From NCBI GenBank assembly GCA_016874775.1, contig VGTJ01000046.1, positions 1 through 33,130 of the forward strand: a stretch of DNA of 33,130 nucleotides, given 5' to 3'. Positions 8,334-15,666 of this stretch are shown piece after piece. How positions within the stretch are numbered: position 1 is the stretch's first letter; each line of letters starts with the position of its first letter. The notes under the pieces were generated by a model, which saw nothing but the letters and a program-made list of their open reading frames with translations, did no database searches and was not told the DNA's origin. The stretch comes from Deltaproteobacteria bacterium. GTDB taxonomy: Bacteria; Desulfobacterota; Binatia; Bin18. The position numbers and the translations under genes were made by a program.

Positions 8334-8636
8334 CTAGAGTCCCTTTACGACCTCGTCTACGGCACTCCATTCAACGATCGGTGTCAGTCGTCGTTTGGGA
8401 ATAAGACCCTGCGCTACCAAGGTGGCGAACGGCACAAAAGTCTTGGCGTGATCCTGAATGTCGAGGATCAGAATCATTTTCGGTTCTTCGTTAGAGGCCC
8501 AAGGGCCAGCCTTCAGCGTCACTCCCGGTGGAAATCCACTCTTACCCGAGAGTACGTCCTTGAACATGGCCTGTATTTTCTTGGCATTTTTCGGTGGTGA
8601 GACGTTCAACCAAATTTCATCAAGATACAGCGGCAT
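8334..8636 (-). CDS. Small conserved-looking protein of unknown function
   Basis: A 100-residue soluble protein starts at the ATG at 8636 behind a strong AAGGAGGG site; longer readings from 8807 lack such a site. It begins MPLYLDEIWLNVSPPKNAKK and carries a central 'GPWASNEEPKMILILDIQDH' segment. The alternating strand-helix-strand look and length suggest a ferredoxin-like dimeric alpha/beta barrel such as the EthD or DUF3303 groups, but no signature residue confirms this. There is no signal peptide or membrane segment. It lies upstream of the LOG and DyP genes on the same strand, separated by the A/T-rich repeat. It could be the first gene of that transcript. The divergent DUF1295 gene starts about 150 bases away. 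Confidence 0.65.
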   Translation of the reverse strand: MPLYLDEIWLNVSPPKNAKKIQAMFKDVLSGKSGFPPGVTLKAGPWASNEEPKMILILDIQDHAKTFVPFATLVAQGLIPKRRLTPIVEWSAVDEVVKGL

Positions 8637-8785
8637 AGGGTAGCCCTCCTTTTGGGTTGACCTTTGCTCTCTCCTACGCGCGGCATAGCATAATGCGCGC
8701 GCCGTCAAAAGAGGAATCGTCTTGATGGATACCTTTTGGTAAACAAGTGCTTTATAACCCGCAAGCCAACAAATAGGGGGGACAG

Positions 8786-9580
8786 GTGAGTGCATTCTTT
8801 TCGTCACTGTTACCGGGTCTTGCCGTGATTTTGGTCGCCGTAACTTTGGTGTGGCTGCTGAGTCTCGTCAAACGCGACGTCAGTATTGTCGATATTTTCT
8901 GGGGCCTCGGCTTCGTGATACTCAGCTGGTTCTATCGCTCGCTCGGACCAGAACTCACCGATCGTCATTGGGTGTTGTTGATCGTAGTGACCATATGGGG
9001 ATTCCGCCTCGCGCTGCATTTGCTCTGGCGCAACTGGGGACACGAGGAGGATGCACGTTACCAAGTGATGCGAAGCTATCGCGGAGCCAACTTCTGGTGG
9101 ATGAGCCTCTTTACCATTTTCTTTCTCCAAGGGGTTTTGCTGTGGCTGATTGTCATGCCGCTGGCGGTCGTGCAACTCAATGTTGGCCCTCCGTTGTGGC
9201 GCTGGACCGATGTGCTGGGGTTGTTGTGTTGGAGTATCGGCTTCTTTTTTGAGACCGTTGGTGATTGGCAACTTGCTCGTTTCAAGGCCAACCCTGCCAA
9301 TCGCGGACGCGTCATGAATACCGGGCTGTGGGCCTATACGCGGCATCCGAACTACTTTGGGGATGCAATGGTGTGGTGGGGGCATTTTCTCTTGGCATTT
9401 GCGGTTCCTGGTAGCCTGTGGACAATTTTTAGCCCCGTACTGATGACTGTTCTGCTGCTGAAGATTTCGGGTGTGGCGCTGCTTGAACAAACGATCACCG
9501 AGAGGCGCCCCGCCTATCGTGACTACATTCTGCAGACCAATGCGTTTCTGCCGTGGTTTCCGAGACGCAGTTCGTCATGA
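8786..9580 (+). CDS. DUF1295 membrane protein (steroid 5-alpha-reductase-like)
   Basis: This 264-residue integral membrane protein has about six to seven hydrophobic segments. Its C-terminal half holds NTGLWAYTRHPNYFGDAMVW, which is the diagnostic block of DUF1295 and the wider steroid 5-alpha-reductase/ICMT fold. In that fold the RHPNY residues help bind NAD(P)H or S-adenosylmethionine. It is probably a membrane reductase acting on a lipid or steroid-like substrate, though the substrate is unknown. The start is a GTG at 8786, with a G-rich stretch (GGGGGGAC) just upstream. It opens a plus-strand run. The caspase-like gene begins 109 bases after its stop, with nothing notable between them. 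Confidence 0.85.
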   Translation: MSAFFSSLLPGLAVILVAVTLVWLLSLVKRDVSIVDIFWGLGFVILSWFYRSLGPELTDRHWVLLIVVTIWGFRLALHLLWRNWGHEEDARYQVMRSYRGANFWWMSLFTIFFLQGVLLWLIVMPLAVVQLNVGPPLWRWTDVLGLLCWSIGFFFETVGDWQLARFKANPANRGRVMNTGLWAYTRHPNYFGDAMVWWGHFLLAFAVPGSLWTIFSPVLMTVLLLKISGVALLEQTITERRPAYRDYILQTNAFLPWFPRRSSS

Positions 9581-9689
9581 GTTGCGCATGCACTCTATAC
9601 CGGCGGAGACCGGGGTTTTCCCGCATGGACACCGCAAACACGCCTCTGCTACAACTTCTCCTCTCTCGCAAGAGAAAAGGGAGAAAACT

Positions 9690-10535
9690 ATGGGGAAAAA
9701 AGCACTGCTTGTTGGTATTAATCGTTACAAGATTCCGGGCGCTGATCTGCGCGGGTGCGTCAACGACGTGAAGAATATGCAGGCCGTATTGACCCAGATG
9801 TATGGCTTCGCCAGCAAGGATATTGCCGTGTTGACTGACTTCGCCGCGACCAGCAAAGCGATGGCGGCCGCTGTCAGCAAGCTTATCCGCGATGCGCGCA
9901 AAGGGGACGTCCTGTTGCTTCATTATTCTGGGCACGGCTCAAACGTGCCTGATGCGAATGGCGACGAAGCTGACCGGCGAGACGAAATTCTCTGTCCGAC
10001 AGATTTGGATTGGAAGAAGCCATTTTTGGATGACTGGTTGCGCACAACGTTGGATGGTCTTCGTGCAGGGGTGAGCTTGACGGTCATCATGGATTGCTGC
10101 CATTCGGGTTCGATTACTCGTGTGCTCGTGCCCCCTGATGCGCCGCGTATTGCTCGGTACCTGCCGAGTCCTTGGGATTTGGTTGCGACGGAATCGGGGC
10201 GTAAGTTGCGCGGTCGGGTACAAGGGAGCCTGCGGGCTTCAACCACGACTGCTCGCAAGAAGAAAGATGTGGTTAATGTGAAGATCCCCGAATTGTTGAT
10301 CACTGGTTGTCGTGATACGCAAACCTCAGCCGATGCGCATATTGGTGGAGCCTTCAATGGGGCTCTCACTTATTGTTTGGTAGAAACGCTGAAAAATGCT
10401 GGCGGGAATATTTCCTACCGCAAACTGCACGAACAGACACTGAAACGGCTGAAACAGGGCGGGTTCGATCAAGTGCCGCAACTCGAAGGCCTGGGCACGA
10501 AGTTCGATCGTCCGTTCTTTTCTCCTGAACCGTAG
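9690..10535 (+). CDS. Caspase-family (metacaspase-like, peptidase C14) protein
   Basis: This 281-residue protein is almost entirely a caspase p20-type domain. It begins KKALLVGINRYKIPGADLRG, with the 'N-D-V' helix of metacaspases after it. The catalytic dyad is complete: His82 in HYSGHG (78-83) and Cys137 in MDCCHSG (134-140). The acidic NGDEADRRDEILCPTD segment (about 90-105) resembles the substrate pocket and calcium-binding region of metacaspases, so Arg/Lys specificity is expected. No signal peptide, transmembrane anchor or extra domain is seen. The ATG at 9690 has AAAAGGGAG upstream; the longer reading from 9471 overlaps DUF1295 coding and is rejected. It stands alone between metabolic genes, and no evident partner or substrate gene is nearby. 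Confidence 0.9.
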   Translation: MGKKALLVGINRYKIPGADLRGCVNDVKNMQAVLTQMYGFASKDIAVLTDFAATSKAMAAAVSKLIRDARKGDVLLLHYSGHGSNVPDANGDEADRRDEILCPTDLDWKKPFLDDWLRTTLDGLRAGVSLTVIMDCCHSGSITRVLVPPDAPRIARYLPSPWDLVATESGRKLRGRVQGSLRASTTTARKKKDVVNVKIPELLITGCRDTQTSADAHIGGAFNGALTYCLVETLKNAGGNISYRKLHEQTLKRLKQGGFDQVPQLEGLGTKFDRPFFSPEP

Positions 10536-10682
10536 CGGAGCCGCAAGCCGGTCTGCCCGACGAACGATTCGGGAGAGGTTGCACGCATAGAAAGAGTGGG
10601 GAACGCTGAAGCTTGTTTCTGTGAGCCCAAGTATGGTAGGACGCAACACAGAAAACTACACCAAGTAAAAAGGGAGGATGTT

Positions 10683-11792
10683 ATGGGCCGAGCATATAAC
10701 GTCATTGATTCCGATGGCCATGTACTAGAGCCACCGAATTTTTTCGTCGATTACCTTGATCCGCAATTTCGTGACCGTGCACCGCAACTCAAAGTGGATA
10801 AAGACGGTAAAGAGCGCTTGCTGATCGAAGGCAGGATGATTGGTGGGGCGAAAGGGCTGGGCTTTGCCGGTGCGATTGGTGCTCGCCAGGGGGTGACAAG
10901 CCAGGACATTCGCTATATCGAGGGCCGCAAAGGTGGATTCGATCCCCATGCCCGTATTCCTGATCTCGACCTCGATGGGATCGACGCAGTATTTCTCTAT
11001 CCCACACTAGGACTGCTGTCCGGTGCAATCCAAGACCCGCCACTTGCCGCTGCGGTGTGCCGTGCCTACAACCGCTGGCTGGCGGACTATTGCAAACCGT
11101 ATCCCGATCGTCTCTTTGGGGTGGCGATGCTGCCGATGCAATCGGTTGATCTGGCCATTGAAGAGATGAAGTATGCACGTAACCAGTTGGGCATGCGGAG
11201 CGGCTTCCTGCGACCGAATCCGTATAACAACCGCATGCTGAGTGATCCGTCGTATGACCCGTTCTGGACGCTGGCGCAGGATCTCGACTTTGCCATTGGT
11301 ATTCATGAAGGCACTGGTGGCATGCCGGCTGTAGGTGTTGAGCGCTTTGAGAGCCCAGGCGCGAAACACATTGTGTCGCACACCGTCGAGATGATGCTCG
11401 CGAGCTTAAGCGTGATTTGGGGTGGCGTATGTGAACGCTTTCCGAAAGTCCGTTTCGCATTTCTTGAATCTGGTGGGGGATGGATTGCGCCGTGGCTCGA
11501 TCGTATGGATCGGCACTTTGATGACCATGGTGTGTTCAATGACACGACGCTGAAGATGATGCCAAGTGAATATTTCAAGCGCCAGTGCTGGATCGCTTTC
11601 GAGCCCGTAGAAGGAAGTCTTGGCGTGCTTGCGGATTATCTTGGTCCAGACCGGATCCTCTGGGCCACTGACTATCCGCATCCAGATGGTTTTTTTCCTG
11701 GTGCACCCAAAATGATCGCTGATAAACTGCCAGAGAAGTATCGTCGGAAAGTGCTGGCTGAGAGTGCAACTCAGTTGTACAAGTTGAATTAA
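10683..11792 (+). CDS. ACMSD-type amidohydrolase (amidohydrolase family 2)
   Basis: This 369-residue metal-dependent hydrolase or decarboxylase has the TIM-barrel layout of amidohydrolase family 2. The first strand carries DSDGHVLEPP (His13, with Asp in place of the first His of HxH). His208 (GIHEGTGG) fits the ligand from strand 5. ESGGGWIAPWLDRMD (262-276) is a family block, and WATDYPHPDG (Asp330, His333) supplies the last metal ligand. This group includes aminocarboxymuconate-semialdehyde and related aromatic-acid decarboxylases. Substrate assignment is not possible here. GGGAGG precedes the ATG at 10683. The gap 10536-10682 upstream shows no other feature. A hairpin follows the stop, so the gene may be transcribed alone. 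Confidence 0.88.
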   Translation: MGRAYNVIDSDGHVLEPPNFFVDYLDPQFRDRAPQLKVDKDGKERLLIEGRMIGGAKGLGFAGAIGARQGVTSQDIRYIEGRKGGFDPHARIPDLDLDGIDAVFLYPTLGLLSGAIQDPPLAAAVCRAYNRWLADYCKPYPDRLFGVAMLPMQSVDLAIEEMKYARNQLGMRSGFLRPNPYNNRMLSDPSYDPFWTLAQDLDFAIGIHEGTGGMPAVGVERFESPGAKHIVSHTVEMMLASLSVIWGGVCERFPKVRFAFLESGGGWIAPWLDRMDRHFDDHGVFNDTTLKMMPSEYFKRQCWIAFEPVEGSLGVLADYLGPDRILWATDYPHPDGFFPGAPKMIADKLPEKYRRKVLAESATQLYKLN

Positions 11793-11811
11793 GACGATTT
11801 GCGGGTACTTG

Positions 11812-11848
11812 CCCCGTTCATGCTTCGACTTACTCAGCACGAACGGGG
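11812..11848 (+). terminator. Hairpin after the amidohydrolase; REP-like (CCGTTCATGCTTCGAC family)
   Basis: The arms 11812-11824 and 11836-11848 pair over 13 bases with one G-T type mismatch; the outer CCCCGTTC/GAACGGGG stem is perfect. The sequence is a compact relative of the element at 19848-19933 (shared CCGTTCATGC and TTCGAC words). It lies 20 bases after the stop and could end transcription, although only a short T-stretch follows. Confidence 0.6.
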
Positions 11849-11941
11849 TGTTTGACCTCTGCTCGTTTCTTTCTGTCCCTCTTTGCTTCCCTTGCCTCCT
11901 TCATCTATAACCGGCGCAGCACGTCCAGCAGAGGAGGGGAT

Positions 11942-13273
11942 ATGCTCGTGCGACTGATCGTTGTTGTGACATGCCTAACGCTGGGATATCAACCTACGCT
12001 CGCTTGGGCGCAAAACCCTTCTCGCGATGGCAGGACGTGGAAGACCGTTGCCGAGCTATCACCTCAAGAGCGAGAGCGTATCGACCTGTCGACTGATACG
12101 CCACGTCACTCTCAGTTTCCGTATCTGCCAGCCGAGCCCTATCCGTTTGCCCCACCGTACACCGCTGAAGAAATGGGCTTTCGCTCGATGGAGTTTCCTC
12201 ACCAACCGCGCTGGTCCTGTGTCTATGCCGATGCTGGAGCGACCATCGACCATTGGGGACACCTTATCGTTCAAAGTAAGACTGTGGGGTTGGTCGCATA
12301 CCACGGCACAGAAGGATTAAAGACCGAGATCTACGATACCGCTCCTGGCGACAGCTTTGTGACCTCACTGTCGCAAGACATCGCTCCAGCCGAGAAGTAT
12401 GGCAATCAGTCGCTGTTCTCGCGTTATCGCACCGATAAGACGTTCACCAAGAAGATTGACATGTTCGTGTACACCAACGGGCTCAGGCGTGTCCGACGAC
12501 AGCCACAACCCCGTCGCAGTGACCGTTTCCCGAATCAGGCATTTACGTTTGATGACACGTTTGGCCGAGATGCCTGGGAGTGGTCATGGCGTATTATTGG
12601 CACCGACGTGCTTCATCAGACGCTACGGTTTCCTAAGATGAGGAAGTCGATCACGCTTACCGACGCAAACGGGCAGTTACACGATACCCCAGTGAGTGAG
12701 ATCAGGCCGATGGGGAAAGGGTATACCGGTTACACCGCCGATGGTGGGGTGCCGTGCTATGTTGTCGAAGCGAAGGTGCGAGAAGACTGGCTCCCTGGAT
12801 ACTACGCGCCGCGAATTCTCTATTGGCTTGATCAACAGGCATTCTATCCGTTGCGGATTGAAGAGTACGATCGTGAAGGGAAACTCATCTTCATTGAAAC
12901 GCGCGTGGCGGAGTTTCGTAATCCCGCACTGAAAGAGCAAGGGTACGGCATGCAAATGGATTTGTACTGGGATGTCACGACTGATTTGATGACGTATTCA
13001 ACCCATGATGGCCATCAGTTACGAGAATGGACCGACGACGATCGCAAGTCGTATTTCAATCCAGACTTTCTGCGGCGCGTGTGGTTCATTGGTGGCGTGA
13101 AAAGTCAGGCAGATGTGAGTACGCCAGAAGAGTTTTTCTTACGCCCGGCGTTGCTCGAAGGCCGTTTCCCTGATGAGCGGAACATTGAGTTACCTGCGGA
13201 TCTGCGTGCGCGGATTAACGCACAAGAGAAAGCAGGGCAGTTGGTCTTTAGTGAAGAACGGGTGGATCGGTAA
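11942..13273 (+). CDS. Exported DUF1329-family protein
   Basis: The 443-residue product begins with a signal peptide: MLVRLIVVVTCLTLGYQPTL and then AWA-Q, a likely cleavage site. The mature part contains a beta-rich body with DMFVYTNGLRRVRRQPQPRR (about residues 178-198) and 'AFTFDDTFGRDAWEW'. These match the 'Y..G.RRVRR.. ..R.D.. ..DFT..D' block of DUF1329, an outer-membrane or periplasmic LolA/LolB-like fold often found near degradation and steroid or aromatic clusters. The start at 11942 is set by GAGGAGGGG just upstream; the earlier reading from 11852 has no such site. It is followed after 12 bases by the crotonase, so both may be one operon. Its role, perhaps lipid or hydrophobic substrate handling, is inferred. 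Confidence 0.75.
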   Translation: MLVRLIVVVTCLTLGYQPTLAWAQNPSRDGRTWKTVAELSPQERERIDLSTDTPRHSQFPYLPAEPYPFAPPYTAEEMGFRSMEFPHQPRWSCVYADAGATIDHWGHLIVQSKTVGLVAYHGTEGLKTEIYDTAPGDSFVTSLSQDIAPAEKYGNQSLFSRYRTDKTFTKKIDMFVYTNGLRRVRRQPQPRRSDRFPNQAFTFDDTFGRDAWEWSWRIIGTDVLHQTLRFPKMRKSITLTDANGQLHDTPVSEIRPMGKGYTGYTADGGVPCYVVEAKVREDWLPGYYAPRILYWLDQQAFYPLRIEEYDREGKLIFIETRVAEFRNPALKEQGYGMQMDLYWDVTTDLMTYSTHDGHQLREWTDDDRKSYFNPDFLRRVWFIGGVKSQADVSTPEEFFLRPALLEGRFPDERNIELPADLRARINAQEKAGQLVFSEERVDR

Positions 13274-13285
13274 AGGATATTATCT

Positions 13286-14074
13286 ATGACAGAGTCAGTA
13301 CTATTAAGCGAAAGAGACGCCGGTATGGTGACCCTCACATTGAACCGTCCGCATGCGATGAATGCGCTGTCACATGAACTCCGACAAGCCATCGTCCAGA
13401 CGTTCCATGAGTTACAAGCCGATGCAGACGTGCGCGTTGTGATTTTGACTGGCGCAGGTAAAGCCTTCTGTGCAGGTCTCGATCTCAAAGAGCTTGGACA
13501 AACCGGGCTCCCCGCGGTGGGAGCGCGTGGAGCGGTCGGTGGGGACAATGACATCATTCAGGCAATGGCTCAATTTGATCGCCCAATTATTGGCGCGATT
13601 AACGGTGTGGCAATTACTGGTGGTTTTGAACTTGCTCTGGCGTGCGACATTTTGGTAGCGTCGAGCGCTGCGCGGTTTGCTGACACGCACGCTCGCGTGG
13701 GCGCGATGCCAGGCTGGGGGTTAAGCCAAAAACTGTCCCGCCTTATTGGTATCTACCGTGCGAAAGAATTGTCGCTGACCGGAAACTTCCTGTTGGCCGA
13801 GAAGGCTGGAGCCTGGGGATTGGTGAATCGTGTCGTTGCTCCTGAAGACTTGCTTCCGACCTGTCGGCAATTGGCAATGGATATTCTTTCGTGTGTACCG
13901 GAGATGGTGCGAAACTTGAAGCGAGTTATTGATGACGGGTATGCGCAAACCTTTAGCGAGGGCATGCAGATTGAATATGAAGCCTGGCGATCTCACAGCC
14001 GTACCCTCAATCCTGAGGAATTCGCGGCACGCCGAGTGGCCGTACAGCAACGGGGGCGGAACCAAACGTCATGA
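13286..14074 (+). CDS. Enoyl-CoA hydratase/isomerase (crotonase) family protein
   Basis: This 262-residue protein has the complete crotonase fold: AFCAGLDLKEL (61-70) for the CoA/oxyanion loop, GVAITGGFELALACDI (107-122) for the second oxyanion element, and the MPGWG loop at 141-145. Of the two catalytic Glu residues of enoyl-CoA hydratase, the first is present (Glu115). The position of the second (rat Glu164) is occupied by His135 in FADTHARVG. Hydratase activity is therefore doubtful, and isomerase, thioesterase, lyase or another crotonase chemistry is possible. It starts 12 bases after the DUF1329 gene with AAAGGAT upstream and probably shares its transcript. After the stop, 14075-14352 holds only a 9-bp inverted repeat (14143-14151 with 14174-14182). 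Confidence 0.88.
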   Translation: MTESVLLSERDAGMVTLTLNRPHAMNALSHELRQAIVQTFHELQADADVRVVILTGAGKAFCAGLDLKELGQTGLPAVGARGAVGGDNDIIQAMAQFDRPIIGAINGVAITGGFELALACDILVASSAARFADTHARVGAMPGWGLSQKLSRLIGIYRAKELSLTGNFLLAEKAGAWGLVNRVVAPEDLLPTCRQLAMDILSCVPEMVRNLKRVIDDGYAQTFSEGMQIEYEAWRSHSRTLNPEEFAARRVAVQQRGRNQTS

Positions 14075-14352
14075 GCATCTCAATGAGAAACAGAGAGTGA
14101 TATATCGGTGAGGAGAGAAGGTCCTCGCCCGCTATCCCTACTGAAAAATCCATCTTTTGCCGGTAATTTTTGCGGATTTTTCCCTTGCCTGTTGCAGACG
14201 GCTTGTAGTAAGGTTTCATCTGCGTACTTTCTCGGGGCATATCACGGACCAAAGAGACTCAGCATTTGGGACTCCGAAACAAAATCAATTGTTTCACGGC
14301 AAGCGTCGCTGTTGTGATAGAATCGACTGTCACGAAGCAGAGGATGATAGCG

Positions 14353-15020
14353 ATGAATATGTACCGGACTTGGGCCAAAACTTCTTCTTATTTCATGTTA
14401 GTGTTTGTCATCCTGCTACTGAGCGCACGCGAGGGGGCTGCTCTACAAACGACCACCGTGCCGGAGCCAGAGCCACGAACGATAGAGGAAGGGGTCGAAG
14501 AAATCTTTCCTTGTTGTCGTCTCGATGCGTCGGCCTACCCAGGAATTGGAACGTTCGGATTCGAAAATCGCATGGCCCGTTCCTTTACCGCCTGGTTAGG
14601 GAATGATGTTGCATGGTGGGGAAACGGTATCCCGAAACGATTGGCAATTTGCTGTTGTCCGATCTTGCCAGTTCCGCGAACCTGCTACGTGCGAGTCAGC
14701 CGCCGGAAGATGTTTCTGTTCCCCAGGTTGAAGATCCTGAGTCGGCTAGCCTGTGGGAGCCGATTTGGGGAGTTCCTTCGCTTTGTTGTCAGCACACGCC
14801 CGCTCTATCGCGAACCACCACTCCGCCATTGGTCGAAACACCACCTAGAGTAAGTACGGCCAGAGTACACCGTACCTCGTCACTGAGACGGGAACGGATA
14901 CCTGCACCAGCGACCGCATCATGGACGGTCAATTCCCTGCCGGAGCCTCTGTATATGCTGCTGCTCGGTTCTGGACTGTTCTGCCTTGGGATCCTGCGTA
15001 ATCGTGCCAAGAAGGCATGA
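14353..15020 (+). pseudogene. PEP-CTERM exported protein gene with an apparent frameshift
   Basis: The first part, from an ATG at 14353 (or 14344), encodes a signal peptide (YRTWAKTSSYFMLVFVILLL then SAREGAA) and a Pro/Glu-rich segment. It stays open in one frame to beyond 14650. The end lies in another frame, which is open only from about 14607 to the stop at 15018-15020. It closes with NSLPEPLYMLLLGSGLFCLG and an Arg/Lys tail, a textbook PEP-CTERM sorting signal. One missing base between 14607 and about 14700 would join them; the G-run at 14618-14621 is a good candidate. The intact protein would be about 220 residues, exported and processed by an exosortase, typical of biofilm or exopolysaccharide-associated proteins. 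No exosortase gene is in the window. An assembly error is possible. Confidence 0.6.
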
Positions 15021-15027
15021 CCACGCA

Positions 15028-15047
15028 ATGATGGTTGTCCCCATCAT
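15028..15047 (+). terminator. Possible weak terminator hairpin after the PEP-CTERM gene
   Basis: ATGATGG (15028-15034) pairs with CCATCAT (15041-15047) around a six-base loop, a few bases after the stop. The following bases include short T-stretches but no clear U-tract. The rest of the gap to 15176 shows nothing else. Confidence 0.3.
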
Positions 15048-15176
15048 GTAGAGTGTTTACAATTTTCGCCGTCCCCCGCCTTCTTTTTTACCCACCACAG
15101 TGAATGAAGGCCCTCCATAGACAATGGCAAGAGGGCTGATTATGCTCCCACCTAACTGTACAGAAGGAGGTGGGCC

Positions 15177-15548
15177 ATGCCAGCACGCAAACCTGAAGAG
15201 TGTGACACGTTGCTTTGTGAGGCGCTGAACCGTGGAGATTTGGAAGCCGCGGTCGCCTTATACGAACCCACGGCCACTTTTGTTGCCGCACCAGGAAAGA
15301 TACTCACCGGACACGCTGGAGTGCGTGAATCGATGCAAGGGTTTCTTGCCATTAAGCCCAAATTCACTATTAGTGTGAACGCGGTGGAGAATGGAGATAT
15401 TGCTGTCCTCCGCTCGAAGTGGAATGTGAATGGTACTGGAGCCGATGGCAAACCAGTGGCGATGTCAGGCAATGGCATTGAAGTCGTCCGTCGCCAGTCT
15501 GATGGAACGTGGAAGTTTATCATCGACAACCCGAACGGAGCGGATTAA
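15177..15548 (+). CDS. SnoaL-like / DUF4440 (NTF2-fold) protein
   Basis: This is a 123-residue cytoplasmic protein. It opens with a helix (ECDTLLCEALNRGDLEAAVA) followed by 'LYEPTATFVAAPGKILTGHAGVRESMQGF', the standard beginning of NTF2-fold SnoaL or ketosteroid-isomerase-like proteins. Alternating strands then end in DGTWKFIIDNPNG, matching the closing strand of DUF4440 members. The family includes isomerases, cyclases and simple ligand-binding proteins, and no active-site residue here allows a choice. AAGGAGG precedes the ATG at 15177. The carboxyltransferase gene begins 118 bases downstream, beyond a strong inverted repeat, so the two may or may not be co-transcribed. Confidence 0.85.
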   Translation: MPARKPEECDTLLCEALNRGDLEAAVALYEPTATFVAAPGKILTGHAGVRESMQGFLAIKPKFTISVNAVENGDIAVLRSKWNVNGTGADGKPVAMSGNGIEVVRRQSDGTWKFIIDNPNGAD

Positions 15549-15557
15549 GCTTCCGCT

Positions 15558-15645
15558 AATGCAAAATTAAAAATGCAAAATGTAAAATGAAGATAACGAT
15601 AGGATGAATACTTCTTTTTCCGTTTTCCATTTTTAATTTTGCATT
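15558..15645. repeat. Perfect 18-bp inverted repeat, AATGCAAAATTAAAAATG family
   Basis: Positions 15558-15575 and 15628-15645 are exact reverse complements. The words TGCAAAAT and TGTAAAATG continue inside the left arm, and TTCATTTTTCATTT continues after the right arm to 15660. It is the same family as 8252-8330. It ends about seven bases before the carboxyltransferase start codon. Confidence 0.85.
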
Positions 15646-15666
15646 CTTCATTTTTCATTTGCTTTC

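Noticed and set aside
9471-9689. Longer N-terminus for the caspase-like protein
   Set aside because: It overlaps the end of the DUF1295 gene in another frame, while AAAAGGGAG sits just before the ATG at 9690, where the caspase fold begins.
14607-15020. Separate gene starting at ATG 14613
   Set aside because: There is no signal peptide or ribosome-binding site, while its C-terminus is a PEP-CTERM anchor that needs export; it fits better as the frameshifted end of the gene starting at 14353.
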